A stretch of DNA of 64,000 bases. Origin: Chitinophaga sp. GbtcB8 (GTDB lineage Bacteria > Bacteroidota > Bacteroidia > Chitinophagales > Chitinophagaceae). Positions 14,013-22,824 of this stretch are shown one piece after another. Made by a program: the position numbers and the translations under genes. The DNA is taken from positions 124,001 through 188,000 of the forward strand of contig NZ_JAGXJN010000001.1 in the NCBI RefSeq assembly GCF_019091455.1, written 5' to 3'. Position 1 is the stretch's first letter. Each line of letters opens with the position of its first letter. The notes beneath the pieces were generated by a model. It made no database searches and was not told where the DNA came from. It saw only the letters and a program-made list of their open reading frames with translations.

Positions 14013-14621
14013 ATGAAAAAGTTCGCTCTGTATGTATCCATCCTGGTCTTATCGGCCTTCACTGTTCAGCAGCCGGCATTAACGCGGGATGATAAGTCCT
14101 TTCTGCTGGACCAGCTGCAAAGCACCAAAACCACCCTGCTAAACGATGTTTCAGGCCTCAGCGATGCACAGATGCAGTTTAAACCATCCCCCGACCGCTG
14201 GTCTGTCAGCGAATGCATGGAACATATTATTAAGGTCGAAAAAGCCATTTTTGATCAACAGCAGGCCAGTATGAAACAACCACCCAACCCTGAAAAACGC
14301 AGCGAAATAAAGGTTACAGATTCCCTGCTCATTAAAATGATGGCAGACCGCAGTCATAAAGCCCAGGCAGCAGAAGAAATGAAACCTAAAGACATCTATA
14401 CCAGCTCTTCTGCAGCCGTAGAAGCTTTTACCACTCAGCGTGATCAGATCATCAACTATGTTAAAGGTACTAATGACGATATGCGCAGCCATGTAATATC
14501 CTCCCCGCGGGGTTACATGGATGCCTACCAGTACATGTTAATTGTTGCCGGCCATTGCGGCCGCCATACGCAGCAGATTGAAGAAGTGAAAGCTGATCCG
14601 GCATTTCCGCGCTCTAATTAA
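14013..14621 (+). CDS. Secreted DinB-family (DinB_2-like) metal-binding protein
   Basis: A 202-residue protein with an N-terminal signal peptide (LYVSILVLSAFTVQQPA). The helical bundle has the metal-binding histidine pattern of DinB/YfiT-like proteins: MEHI near residue 73, and GHCGRHTQQIEEV near 180, supplying an H-x3-H pair. DinB family members are four-helix metalloproteins of mostly unknown role; some are transferases of thiol cofactors. Because of the signal peptide this one acts in the periplasm, which is atypical. No operon partner is obvious. Confidence 0.85.
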   Translation: MKKFALYVSILVLSAFTVQQPALTRDDKSFLLDQLQSTKTTLLNDVSGLSDAQMQFKPSPDRWSVSECMEHIIKVEKAIFDQQQASMKQPPNPEKRSEIKVTDSLLIKMMADRSHKAQAAEEMKPKDIYTSSSAAVEAFTTQRDQIINYVKGTNDDMRSHVISSPRGYMDAYQYMLIVAGHCGRHTQQIEEVKADPAFPRSN

Positions 14622-14834
14622 TAATTAAGAATGAATAATTAATAATCGTATTGAAGGAGTACATGGAAGTGTACTATGGCACTATTATTAATAACTCATT
14701 TAAACAAAAATGCAGTACTACATCCAGGCGTAGTGCTGCATTTATTATTTATCAATCATTCATAAACAAAAATGCAGTACCGGCACTCTCGCGCAATACT
14801 GCATCCATGATTATTAATTATTAATCCTTAATTA
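14622..14834. repeat. Word-repeat intergenic region (TTAATTATTAAT and ATGCAGTA words)
   Basis: AATTAATAATTAAGAATGAATAATTAATAAT-like words at one side face TTATTAATTATTAATCCTTAATTATTATT at the other. Between them, AAAAATGCAGTACTACA and TAGTGCTGCATTTAT form an inverted pair, and AAAAATGCAGTACCGG with AATACTGCAT is a second. The result is at least three nested or adjacent hairpins between convergent genes. Confidence 0.6.
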
Positions 14835-15773
14835 TTATTTCGCCGAAGGCGCCTTCTTCTTCGCATACCCTCCCTCAAAGAAACACCTGATCCCCCGGTA
14901 CGCCCCGCAGCCGCCAATTTCACGGATGCTTACCCGGCCGGCTGTGAACTGGAAGCTGATACCGCAGGAGGTTTCCTTATCCTTATACTCCCCTTTGCTG
15001 CTACCGGTAAAGTGGCCGGTGCCGCTCAGCTCTCCCTTACAGTTGCCATTGTCTTTGGAAAAGGTAATAAAGAACAGGAAGGTTTTGGCATCCTGCCCGT
15101 CGCGGATAGAAATAATGTTCATATCACCGGAAGTATAATCACCGGAGAATTTATGTTTATGCGCTAAAGTATCTATCGGGTTAAAGATCTGCCCGGGCGC
15201 CGTAGGCCCGTTAGAGTTAGTCATGATCAGCGTGATGGTCCCGTTGGCATTTGCCATGTAAAAGTCTTCCTTTAACGCGGTATTGGAGCCCACTGGTTTT
15301 TCCGTACTGGTTTTTATCACGTATTTATTATCCAGTGTAAAGCTCATCTGCTCCGGGCTGTTAGCATCCTTGCTGGCTGCCACCATACGGTTCAGGTATT
15401 TGCCTTTTTTATCGGTAAAACAGATGTATGCTACCGTAGAGGACCGGTCCACCGCTTTGATCACAAAATATTGCAATGCGCTGCCCGCTACATAAGCCAG
15501 CGGAAAATATTTCAGATGCCTGGTTTTTGTAGAGTCTGCACTGACCAGGGTATCTGTCAGAAACTGTTTCAGCACATCCCGCTGCAGGGCCAGGGAATCC
15601 GGCTGTTTTTGCAGCAGGGAATCGGCCATTAGCCGGTAAGGCGCCTGTTGTTCAGGAAATAAGGCTTTAAAATCGTCAAAGGTTACCGGGCGCCCGCCGG
15701 AGGTATGCTTGTTCCCGGAGCCGCAACCGGCTAAAATACCCACGGTTAAAAGTAGTGCCAACAGCCTGTTCAT
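14835..15773 (-). CDS. Lipoprotein of unknown function
   Basis: The ATG at 15773 gives MNRLLALLLTVGILAGCGS, a signal peptide with a lipobox (LAGC), so this is a lipoprotein of about 312 residues; an in-frame start 69 bases upstream would put a non-typical extension in front. Beyond the signal, the protein is moderately polar with several beta-rich stretches (EQMSFTLDNKYVIKTSTEKP). Late cysteines (GNCKGE, ETSCGIS, GGCGAYRGIRC) may form disulfides. No family was recognised. Its neighbours are convergent (DinB) and divergent (mntR). Confidence 0.75.
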   Translation of the reverse strand: MNRLLALLLTVGILAGCGSGNKHTSGGRPVTFDDFKALFPEQQAPYRLMADSLLQKQPDSLALQRDVLKQFLTDTLVSADSTKTRHLKYFPLAYVAGSALQYFVIKAVDRSSTVAYICFTDKKGKYLNRMVAASKDANSPEQMSFTLDNKYVIKTSTEKPVGSNTALKEDFYMANANGTITLIMTNSNGPTAPGQIFNPIDTLAHKHKFSGDYTSGDMNIISIRDGQDAKTFLFFITFSKDNGNCKGELSGTGHFTGSSKGEYKDKETSCGISFQFTAGRVSIREIGGCGAYRGIRCFFEGGYAKKKAPSAK

Positions 15774-15914
15774 GCGTAATGTAAAATTGTTTCTTGCCGA
15801 AAAGTTAAAGATATTTTTGATATATACCGCATAGCTAATCAAAAAAAATGCCGGTTAAATGGATGAACGGAGCCTCTCCCCTCCTACAAGGGTTGGGAAT
15901 ACCATGTAAAATGT

Positions 15915-15928
15915 TTAGATTTGTCTAA
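15915..15928 (+). promoter_or_regulatory. Candidate MntR/DtxR operator (TTAGA-TTTG-TCTAA)
   Basis: TTAGA (15915-15919) and TCTAA (15924-15928) form a perfect inverted repeat with a 4-base spacer. It lies 17 bases before the ATG of the DtxR-family regulator, in the position expected for autoregulation. The match to the MntR box style is by eye. Confidence 0.65.
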
Positions 15929-15945
15929 CTTTTATTTTAGGGTTT

Positions 15946-16605
15946 ATGAATTTAACAGTTGCAGAGGAAAACTACATTAAGTCTATTTATAAGCTGGAAG
16001 AAGGGGCAGAAGCGGTAACTACTACGGGATTAGCTTATGAGCTGGATACCAAACCCGCATCCGTAACGGATATGGCTAAAAAGCTAAAGGAGAAAAAGCT
16101 TATTGATTATGAAAAGTACCAGGGCATTAACCTTACCGCAGAAGGTAAAAAGGCCGCCCTGCACATTATACGCCGCCACCGCCTGTGGGAATGTTTCCTG
16201 GTAGACAAGCTGGCCTTTAGCTGGGAAGAGGTGCATGAGCTGGCCGAAGAGCTGGAACATGTGCGCAGCGAAAAGCTGATCATCCGCCTCAGCGACTTCC
16301 TGGGTAACCCTACCATTGACCCGCATGGGGACCCTATTCCCGACGCACAGGGCAAATTGGGGAAACAACGCGCACAGATATCCCTGGACCAGGCCCGCAC
16401 CAAACGCCTGGAAGTAACGGCCGTATCCGACAAATCAGCTGCTTTGCTGGAATTCCTGAACGCCAAAGGCATTCGCCTGGGCACCCAGCTGGAAGTAATT
16501 GAACGCTACGAATTTGATAATTCCATTGAAATAAAGATCCGGAACCAGCCCGCCTTTACCATTAGTGAACAGGTGAGTAAAAATATTATGGTTCGGCCCC
16601 TGTAA
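15946..16605 (+). CDS. mntR: DtxR/MntR-family metal-dependent transcriptional regulator
   Basis: A 219-residue regulator. The N-terminal winged helix (NLTVAEENYIKSIYKLEE...VTTTGLAYEL with SVTDMAKKL) is the DNA-binding domain. The metal-binding and dimerisation domain follows (HIIRRHRLWECFLVDKL, then EVHELAEELEHVRSE), with the typical Glu and His ligands. The C-terminal SH3-like FeoA-type domain (residues about 150-219) is present, as in long DtxR-type proteins. It is followed after 28 bases by an Nramp transporter, so manganese (or iron) control is inferred. A matching palindrome upstream suggests autorepression. Confidence 0.9.
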   Translation: MNLTVAEENYIKSIYKLEEGAEAVTTTGLAYELDTKPASVTDMAKKLKEKKLIDYEKYQGINLTAEGKKAALHIIRRHRLWECFLVDKLAFSWEEVHELAEELEHVRSEKLIIRLSDFLGNPTIDPHGDPIPDAQGKLGKQRAQISLDQARTKRLEVTAVSDKSAALLEFLNAKGIRLGTQLEVIERYEFDNSIEIKIRNQPAFTISEQVSKNIMVRPL

Positions 16606-16633
16606 GTGAAACAAATAATTTTCTATTAAAGCT

Positions 16634-18505
16634 ATGGATCATACTGCTACATCGCTGAGTGAAGTACATCAGAGTATAGATACCACTGCGCGGTCGCGGT
16701 GGAAAAAACTGCTATCTTTTTTTGGCCCCGCCTACCTGGTAAGCGTAGGTTATATGGATCCCGGCAACTGGGCCACAGACCTGGCCGGGGGCAGCCAGTA
16801 CGGCTACCAGCTATTATGGGTGCTGCTGATGAGTAACCTGATGGCCCTGCTGCTGCAAAGCCTGAGCGCCCGACTGGGTATTGTACGCGGCCGTGACCTG
16901 GCGCAGGCTAACCGGGAAACCTACCCGCCCGTTATCAACTTCATTTTATACGTGCTGGCAGAGATAGCCATTGCCGCCTGTGACCTGGCAGAAGTGCTGG
17001 GGATGGCCATAGGCATACAGCTGCTTACCGGCCTGCCACTGGTATGGGGCGTTAGCTTTACCGTGTTGGATACCTTTCTGCTGCTGATCTTACAACGCTA
17101 CGGCATCCGGAAAATGGAAGCCTTTATCATAAGCCTGGTAGCCATTGTAGGCATCTCCTTTTTAACGGAGCTGGTAATTGCCCGGCCCGTAATGTCAGAA
17201 GTAGTAACCGGTTTTGTACCCATCATACCGGATAATGCAGCCCTGTATATTGCCATTGGTATTATAGGCGCCACTGTAATGCCGCATAACCTGTACCTGC
17301 ATTCCGCCCTGGTGCAAACGCGCAAAATTCAGCGGGATGATAAGGGCATTAGACAGGCATTGAAGCTAAACCTTATTGACAGCACCGTGGCCCTGAACCT
17401 GGCCTTTTTTGTAAATGCCGCCATCCTCATATTAGCCGCCACCGTGTTCTTTAAAAGCGGGCGTACAGATATTGCAGAGATCCAGGACGCGCATGAGCTG
17501 CTGGAAAAACTGCTGGGCAGCAAAGTAGCGCCCATCCTGTTTGCAGTAGCGCTGATAGCCGCAGGCCAGAGCTCTACGGTAACAGGCACCCTGGCCGGGC
17601 AGATCATTATGGAAGGTTACCTGCGTTTACGCATCAACCCCTGGCTGCGCCGTTTGATCACCCGCCTGCTGGCGATAGTGCCTGCCTTACTCACCATCTT
17701 ATTAGCGGGCGATGATAAAGTAGGCGAGCTGCTGGTGTTCAGCCAGGTATTATTGAGCCTGCAATTAGGTTTTGCCATTATACCGCTCATTCATTTTGTG
17801 AGCGACAAAGGCACCATGGGCGATTATGCAATAAAGCCATTAACCAAGGTTGCCAGCTGGCTTATCACCGCAGTGCTGGTATACCTGAACCTGCGCATGG
17901 TATTTACAGAAGCCTTTAAATATATTACCCATGCAGGCAATGGCTGGGTAGATGCTATTATTATACTGTCCGGGATAGGTTTTATAGTGCTGCTGGTTAT
18001 CACCATTGTATTTCCAATAATCAGCCGGTACCGGCAAATAGCCTCTGTACGCATACACCCTTCCCAGCTGCTTTCTTTAGGCAGCATGGAAAAACCACAG
18101 TATCACCGGATAGCACTGGCGCTTGACTTCAGCAAGCAGGATGAAAAAGTGATCACCAATGCAGTGGCTAACGGCAACGAGCATACGGAATATATATTGA
18201 TACATGTAGTGGAAAGCGCTTCTGCCAAATACTTCGGCAGACTGTCTGACGATTTTGAAACCCGTAAAGACCAGGAGCAGCTGGATAGTTACCTGGCCTT
18301 GCTGCAGGCACGTAACATCCGCGCCCGGGGCATACTGGGCTACCGCCATCCCGCCAAGGAAATTGTGCGTATTGTAAAAGAAGAAAAAGCAGATTTTATT
18401 GTAATGGGAGGCCATGGCCATACCGGTATTAAAGACTGGATCTATGGCGAAACAGCCCACCAGGTACGGCATAACGTAAAAGTACCCGTGCTGCTGGTGC
18501 AGTAA
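16634..18505 (+). CDS. mntH: Nramp-family Mn2+/Fe2+ transporter with fused UspA domain
   Basis: A 623-residue protein. Residues about 30-470 form the 11-helix Nramp membrane domain, with the helix-1 motif DPGNWATD (metal ligands Asp, Asn) and the helix-6 region MPHNLYLHSALV. It imports divalent metal ions with protons. The C-terminal ~145 residues are a universal stress protein domain, IALALDFSKQDEKV to GGHGHTGIKDWIYGETAHQV, with the ATP-binding GHxG-x9-G(S/T)-like motif. The fusion is known in some Bacteroidota but unusual elsewhere. The operon is mntR-mntH, possibly with the thioesterase 11 bases downstream. Confidence 0.92.
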   Translation: MDHTATSLSEVHQSIDTTARSRWKKLLSFFGPAYLVSVGYMDPGNWATDLAGGSQYGYQLLWVLLMSNLMALLLQSLSARLGIVRGRDLAQANRETYPPVINFILYVLAEIAIAACDLAEVLGMAIGIQLLTGLPLVWGVSFTVLDTFLLLILQRYGIRKMEAFIISLVAIVGISFLTELVIARPVMSEVVTGFVPIIPDNAALYIAIGIIGATVMPHNLYLHSALVQTRKIQRDDKGIRQALKLNLIDSTVALNLAFFVNAAILILAATVFFKSGRTDIAEIQDAHELLEKLLGSKVAPILFAVALIAAGQSSTVTGTLAGQIIMEGYLRLRINPWLRRLITRLLAIVPALLTILLAGDDKVGELLVFSQVLLSLQLGFAIIPLIHFVSDKGTMGDYAIKPLTKVASWLITAVLVYLNLRMVFTEAFKYITHAGNGWVDAIIILSGIGFIVLLVITIVFPIISRYRQIASVRIHPSQLLSLGSMEKPQYHRIALALDFSKQDEKVITNAVANGNEHTEYILIHVVESASAKYFGRLSDDFETRKDQEQLDSYLALLQARNIRARGILGYRHPAKEIVRIVKEEKADFIVMGGHGHTGIKDWIYGETAHQVRHNVKVPVLLVQ

Positions 18506-18515
18506 ATAATGGCAT

Positions 18516-18902
18516 ATGTTACACTGTTTTAAACCAGGCGATCAAAAACATTTTACCCGTGTAGTGCGCGAAGAAGATTGCGCTGCATTTGACAGTGGCG
18601 CTGTACACCCCGTGTACAGCACATTTGCGCTGGCGCGTGATGCGGAATGGTGCTGCCGTTTATTTGTGCTGGATATGAAGGAAGCAGATGAAGAAGGTAT
18701 TGGCACCATGCTTACCGTACAACATCATGCACCGGCCAAAGCGGGCAGCATTGTGGATTTTACGGCCACTATTGTACAATTGCAGACACATACTATTGTA
18801 TGCAGGTATGAGGCAAAAGTGGGCAACCTGGTTATTGCTACTGGTGAACAGGGACAAAAAGTGCTTAAAAAAGAGAAACTTCAAAAACTATTTGAGTTAT
18901 AA
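18516..18902 (+). CDS. Hotdog thioesterase, FlK-like
   Basis: A 128-residue protein of the hotdog fold. The pattern resembles fluoroacetyl-CoA thioesterase FlK: HPVYSTFALARDAEW followed by EGIGTMLTVQHHAPAKAG, with active-site Glu and His in EGIGT...VQHHA. The exact substrate cannot be read. It lies 11 bases after mntH, so co-transcription is likely even though the function is unrelated to metal transport. A strand pattern IVDFTATIVQLQTHTIVCRYEA is typical. Fluoroacetate itself is unlikely to be the substrate in this setting. Confidence 0.75.
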   Translation: MLHCFKPGDQKHFTRVVREEDCAAFDSGAVHPVYSTFALARDAEWCCRLFVLDMKEADEEGIGTMLTVQHHAPAKAGSIVDFTATIVQLQTHTIVCRYEAKVGNLVIATGEQGQKVLKKEKLQKLFEL

Positions 18903-19090
18903 ACGTCACTTTTGGCAGTTAAAATTGATCCTAATCCCTTCTTTTCTGTACCGCTATATTACACTGAATATCAACCAGATACAACGTATCAAAACATCCT
19001 TTTAACAAAATTTTATTATAACGGTTTCTTAATCTGGCACAAAACGGAACAGCTTTTGAATTACACTATCCGAACCAAAAGTTTTATACC

Positions 19091-19357
19091 ATGTCTAAGA
19101 ATAGTTTAGAGTTTGTAAAGCAAAACATCCAGGAATTAGCTATTGGTAATTATTCCAGTTATCCGCAAGATTATGATCCTGTAAAACAGGAGACCAGCAA
19201 TAATATCCAGTCATTAGCCAAAGGTTATTGGGATGTGCGTGATATGAAAGAAGTAGAACGTGATGAAAAATTAAACATCCACCTGGATGATTATATTGAA
19301 TGGTCACGTGAAGCTTACCAGGATTTTATAGCACAGGATGTAAACGCATTAAACTAA
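19091..19357 (+). CDS. Small acidic protein of unknown function
   Basis: An 88-residue acidic protein without a signal peptide or membrane segment. It has a predicted mostly helical composition (SLAKGYWDVRDMKEVERDEKL, then YIEWSREAYQDFIAQ). It ends with a strong hairpin terminator 26 bases downstream, which supports it being a real gene. I do not recognise the family. It stands between the thioesterase and an epoxide hydrolase on the same strand. Confidence 0.6.
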   Translation: MSKNSLEFVKQNIQELAIGNYSSYPQDYDPVKQETSNNIQSLAKGYWDVRDMKEVERDEKLNIHLDDYIEWSREAYQDFIAQDVNALN

Positions 19358-19382
19358 GTATCTTTTTCTCTTGAAGGATAGG

Positions 19383-19420
19383 GCCGTCCCGGGTATTGCG
19401 CCTGGGACGGCTTTATTTTT
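19383..19420 (+). terminator. Strong hairpin terminator after the small acidic protein gene
   Basis: GCCGTCCC (19383-19390) and GGGACGGC (19404-19411) pair perfectly around a 13-base loop, followed by TTTATTTTTGTT. It lies inside the region just before the epoxide hydrolase start. Confidence 0.85.
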
Positions 19421-19472
19421 GTTGTTATCCCTGTGGTATAACAGCAACCTCCGTTTGATAAAGCATTCCGCT

Positions 19473-20597
19473 ATGCAGGCATTTAACATCAATATTGCAC
19501 AACCCGTATTGGATAACTTAATGCAAAAGCTGCAGCTGCTACGCTGGCCGGATGAGGTGCAGCATGCCGGCTGGGAGTATGGAACAAACCTCAGCTATAT
19601 GCAGGAGCTGGCAGCCTACTGGCAACAGCAATATAACTGGCGCCAACAGGAAGCAGCGCTCAACCGCTTCCCTCATTTTAAAACCCTCATTGACGGAAAA
19701 GATATTCATTTCATTTATGCACGGGGCAAAGGCCCCCATCCTGTTCCCATTATTATTACCCATGGCTGGCCGGGCTCTTTTTATGAGCTGCTGAAAATTG
19801 TTCCCCTGCTCACGGACGGTACAGATCTTTGCTTTGATGTAATTATCCCCTCAATACCCGGTTTCGGTTTTTCCGCCCGCCCGCAGGAGCCTGGCTGGAC
19901 GCTGGAAAAAACCGCACACCTGTGGCATAAATTAATGACCGCTGTATTGGGCTATTCCCGCTATGCCGCCAGTGGCACAGATTTCGGCAGTGGCATTACC
20001 CGGTATCTGGCGCTGCATTATCCACAACAGCTTAGCGGCATTTATCTTTCTTATGTTGGATTTCCGGATTTTAATGCAGATCAGTCAGACCTTACTGCAG
20101 CAGAACAGGCTTATCTGAAAGAACGGCAGCAATGGATGAAACGCGAAGGCGGGTATGCCATGATACAAAGCACCAAACCGCAAACACTTTCCTACGCGTT
20201 AAATGATTCACCATTGGGATTAGCCGCCTGGCTCATTGAAAAATTTCAATCGCTGAGTGATTGTAATGGTGCTGTTGAAACACGCTTCACCAAAGATGAG
20301 TTGTTGACCAATATTATGATCTATTGGGTTACGGAAACCATTCCTTCCTCCATACGCACCTATTATGAAAATGCGCGGATACCGCCGCCGCTTAAAAAAG
20401 GTGAACGGATTGAAGTGCCGGCAGGCATCGGCCTTTTTAATGGTAATAAGCCACCGATTGAATGGGTGGAGCGCAGCCTGAATGTACAACATTGGACAGA
20501 TATGCCCCGTGGCGGCCACTTTGCCGCGATGGAAGAACCGGAGTTGCTGGCAGCTGATATGCAGCTGTTTTTCCAGGCCATAAAAAACGAAGGATAA
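19473..20597 (+). CDS. Epoxide hydrolase family protein (EHN plus alpha/beta hydrolase)
   Basis: A 374-residue protein. The N-terminal EHN domain covers residues 1-110 (LQLLRWPDEVQHAGWEYG). The alpha/beta hydrolase core contains the oxyanion-hole motif HGWPGSFYELL, the nucleophile motif SGTDFGSGITR with the catalytic Asp, and the catalytic His in RGGHFAAMEEPELL. The acid residue is expected between these. These enzymes open epoxides with water. The ATG at 19473 is chosen because upstream in-frame codons would overlap the terminator hairpin. No operon partner is apparent. Confidence 0.9.
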   Translation: MQAFNINIAQPVLDNLMQKLQLLRWPDEVQHAGWEYGTNLSYMQELAAYWQQQYNWRQQEAALNRFPHFKTLIDGKDIHFIYARGKGPHPVPIIITHGWPGSFYELLKIVPLLTDGTDLCFDVIIPSIPGFGFSARPQEPGWTLEKTAHLWHKLMTAVLGYSRYAASGTDFGSGITRYLALHYPQQLSGIYLSYVGFPDFNADQSDLTAAEQAYLKERQQWMKREGGYAMIQSTKPQTLSYALNDSPLGLAAWLIEKFQSLSDCNGAVETRFTKDELLTNIMIYWVTETIPSSIRTYYENARIPPPLKKGERIEVPAGIGLFNGNKPPIEWVERSLNVQHWTDMPRGGHFAAMEEPELLAADMQLFFQAIKNEG

Positions 20598-20600
20598 ATA

Positions 20601-21353
20601 CTATAACCCCAGCGCTGCTTTTAACCTGGGATAACCTGTTTTACTTACCGGCACCTTAGCGCCGGTTCTTAAGATGGCCAGGTGATTTTCTTTTTCATAC
20701 GGCTCTATCCGGGTAACCTGGTTCACATTCAGCATGTAAGAACGGTGCACGCGGGCAAACTGCTGCGGGTCCAGCGTTTGCTCAAAAAAGCTCATGGTCT
20801 TATTCTTCAGGAAAGCACCTTCCTGGGTAATGATCTTCACATAATCATCTGCCGCTTCCAGGTAATGCACATCCTGAACGGGAATAATTTTGATCTTACC
20901 ATTGATCTTTACCACAATACGGTTACTCTGCAAAGGCGATGCAGCAGCGGTTTCCAGCAGCTGTGTGGTTTGCTGCGGGGCAGCTGCCGGCGTAGCGGTA
21001 GTTTTATTACCTAACCATTTTTGCAATGCTTTTTCAAAGCGGTCTTTTGAAAAAGGTTTTAACAGGTAGTCTATTGCATTCACCTCAAAAGCGCGGATAG
21101 CATGTTCTTCAAAAGCCGTGGTAAAGATCACGGCAGGCATCTCTTCTACCAGCTCCAGCATTTCAAAGCCATTGATCTTGGGCATCTGCACATCCAGGAA
21201 AATAATATCCGGCTGGTGCTGCTGAATAGCTTTCAGCCCTTCAAAACCATCATTACATTCCTGTAATACCTGTACTTCCGGGAAGCCCATTAAATATTCC
21301 AATACTACAGCGCGGGCCAAAGGCTCATCATCAATTATGATTGCTTTTATCAT
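20601..21353 (-). CDS. LytTR-type DNA-binding response regulator
   Basis: A 250-residue response regulator. Residues 1-120 are a receiver domain with the acidic pair near IIIDDEPLAR, the phospho-acceptor Asp in DIIFLDVQMPKINGFEML (about D54), and the Lys in YLLKPFSKDRF. The C-terminal LytTR DNA-binding domain contains VQDVHYLEAADDYVKI and FARVHRSYMLNVNQVTRIEPYEKENHLAIL. It is translated from an ATG overlapping the sensor gene by 23 bases, so it is co-translated with it. Targets are unknown; LytTR systems often control envelope or membrane functions. Confidence 0.95.
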   Translation of the reverse strand: MIKAIIIDDEPLARAVVLEYLMGFPEVQVLQECNDGFEGLKAIQQHQPDIIFLDVQMPKINGFEMLELVEEMPAVIFTTAFEEHAIRAFEVNAIDYLLKPFSKDRFEKALQKWLGNKTTATPAAAPQQTTQLLETAAASPLQSNRIVVKINGKIKIIPVQDVHYLEAADDYVKIITQEGAFLKNKTMSFFEQTLDPQQFARVHRSYMLNVNQVTRIEPYEKENHLAILRTGAKVPVSKTGYPRLKAALGL

Positions 21354-22392
21354 GTGGTTGTGGTACTTTAATTAAGGTAGTAAAGATCTGGTCATCGGAG
21401 CTGATTTCCAGCAGGTCCTGCCGGGCAAACAGCAGGTATAGCCTGCGCCGTATGGAGCTTAATCCAAAACCGGTGCCCCGGTGCGGCTGCTGCAAAGCGC
21501 TGTCATACGGGTTTTGTACCTGCACATACAGCATATCCTGCTGTACCCAGGCTTTTATAGTAATGGTAATGGCCTCCGTGGTATCATACAAACCGTATTT
21601 AATGGCGTTTTCTACCACCGGTTGTAATAACATGGGCGGCATTACCAGCTGTTGTGTGTTTTCATCGGCCACTACTTCGGTTGATAAACGATGCCCGAAG
21701 CGCACCTTTTCAATATCAAGATACCATTGCAGATACTGCAGCTCTTCCGGCAGCGCTATCCATTGCTGGTCTTCTCTTTTTAAAGTACCCCGCAAAAAGT
21801 CAGACAGCTTCAGCACCATTTCCCTGGCTTGCTGCGGGCGTAATACGATCAGGGCATTAATGGAGTTCAGGCTGTTAAACAAAAAGTGCGGCTGTAATTG
21901 CTGCCGCAGCTTGTATAGCTCTGCCTCCCGCGATAAACGTTCCGTAGCTTCCCGGCGTTCCAGCGCTTCCTGCTGCTCTGCCATGTCATACATCAGCAGG
22001 GCGCGCAGGCCCATGCTGGTGATCACTAACCAGGCTACCAGGAAGTGTATAGGCACTGCTGCGTTTAGCCATTGCAGGTAGGCATGGTCTGCCTGGAAAA
22101 AATATTTTAACCAGCAGGTGGTAACCGCCATCCAGATACCCGTTAACACCGTGCTGTAACAAAGTACAAACAGGTATTTACCTTTCGCCGGCCGGTAATA
22201 ACCCAGGTTATGTGCTATAATGGCCACCGCAGTGCCTAGTAGCAGGGTATGCACGGCACTGTCGGCCCAGGCATTAATGGTTGCCAGCTTAAACCACTGT
22301 ATCAGCAGCACGCCATACAATAACAGGAACACGTAGGTGGTTACTGCTATAGTCCAGCGGAAGTACTTGTCTGATAAAGGGCGTTTTATCAC
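21331..22392 (-). CDS. LytS/YehU-type sensor histidine kinase
   Basis: A 353-residue membrane kinase. The N-terminal half carries about four to five hydrophobic helices (TYVFLLLYGVLLIQW, TLLLGTAVAIIAHNLG, LFVLCYSTVLTGIWMAV, FLVAWLVITSMGLRALL). A short linker leads to the His_kinase domain with the phospho-acceptor in LQQLQPHFLFNSLNSINAL (H in QPHFLF). The N-box and ATP-binding regions are visible (MPPMLLQPVVENAIKYGL, then GFGLSSIRRRLYLLF). It is the partner of the LytTR regulator encoded immediately downstream with a 23-base overlap. Confidence 0.93.
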   Translation of the reverse strand: MIKRPLSDKYFRWTIAVTTYVFLLLYGVLLIQWFKLATINAWADSAVHTLLLGTAVAIIAHNLGYYRPAKGKYLFVLCYSTVLTGIWMAVTTCWLKYFFQADHAYLQWLNAAVPIHFLVAWLVITSMGLRALLMYDMAEQQEALERREATERLSREAELYKLRQQLQPHFLFNSLNSINALIVLRPQQAREMVLKLSDFLRGTLKREDQQWIALPEELQYLQWYLDIEKVRFGHRLSTEVVADENTQQLVMPPMLLQPVVENAIKYGLYDTTEAITITIKAWVQQDMLYVQVQNPYDSALQQPHRGTGFGLSSIRRRLYLLFARQDLLEISSDDQIFTTLIKVPQPHDKSNHN

Positions 22393-22414
22393 AGTGGTTG
22401 TTTGTAATTAATTC

Positions 22415-22768
22415 TTAATTATTAATCTCAATAAAGCGGGGCTCCTGCAGCTGCGCAGATTTCATCTGCAGCCATGCTACATAAGCATTAGCATCCGACG
22501 GTTCTTCAATACGGGAATACAGCTCCATACCGTCAGACAGCTGATCCAGCGTAAACAGCTCCGGTACATTAATGAACTTCCATTCAACCAGCTCTTGTTT
22601 CTGGTTACGGAATGCATATTGTTCCTGCTGTCCTATTTCGCGGGCCTTTTGTGCGGCCTCCTGTTTTGTTTCTGCACTGATCAGGCGCAATTGCTCATCG
22701 AACTGCGGCATGTGGTTGCCACTGCCACAAATGATCTGGTACACGATTTTTGCTACAAACCAACGCAT
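22415..22768 (-). CDS. DUF4288 domain-containing protein
   Basis: A 117-residue soluble protein of the DUF4288 type. The motif order fits: WFVAKIVYQI at the start, LRLISAETKQEAAQKAREIGQ in the middle, and VEWKFINVPELFTLDQL after. The function is unknown. It lies just upstream of the histidine kinase gene on the same strand with a 22-base gap, and downstream of the LiaF-like gene. Its genomic setting suggests a role in envelope regulation, but this is inference. Confidence 0.8.
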   Translation of the reverse strand: MRWFVAKIVYQIICGSGNHMPQFDEQLRLISAETKQEAAQKAREIGQQEQYAFRNQKQELVEWKFINVPELFTLDQLSDGMELYSRIEEPSDANAYVAWLQMKSAQLQEPRFIEINN

Positions 22769-22824
22769 ACAAATTCAATTTAAAAGGGTTTAGAATGGTA
22801 CAATACAGAATATAGGTTACTGGC

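Noticed and set aside
19371..19472. A longer epoxide hydrolase start
   Set aside because: The upstream region overlaps the strong terminator hairpin and does not fit the EHN domain start.
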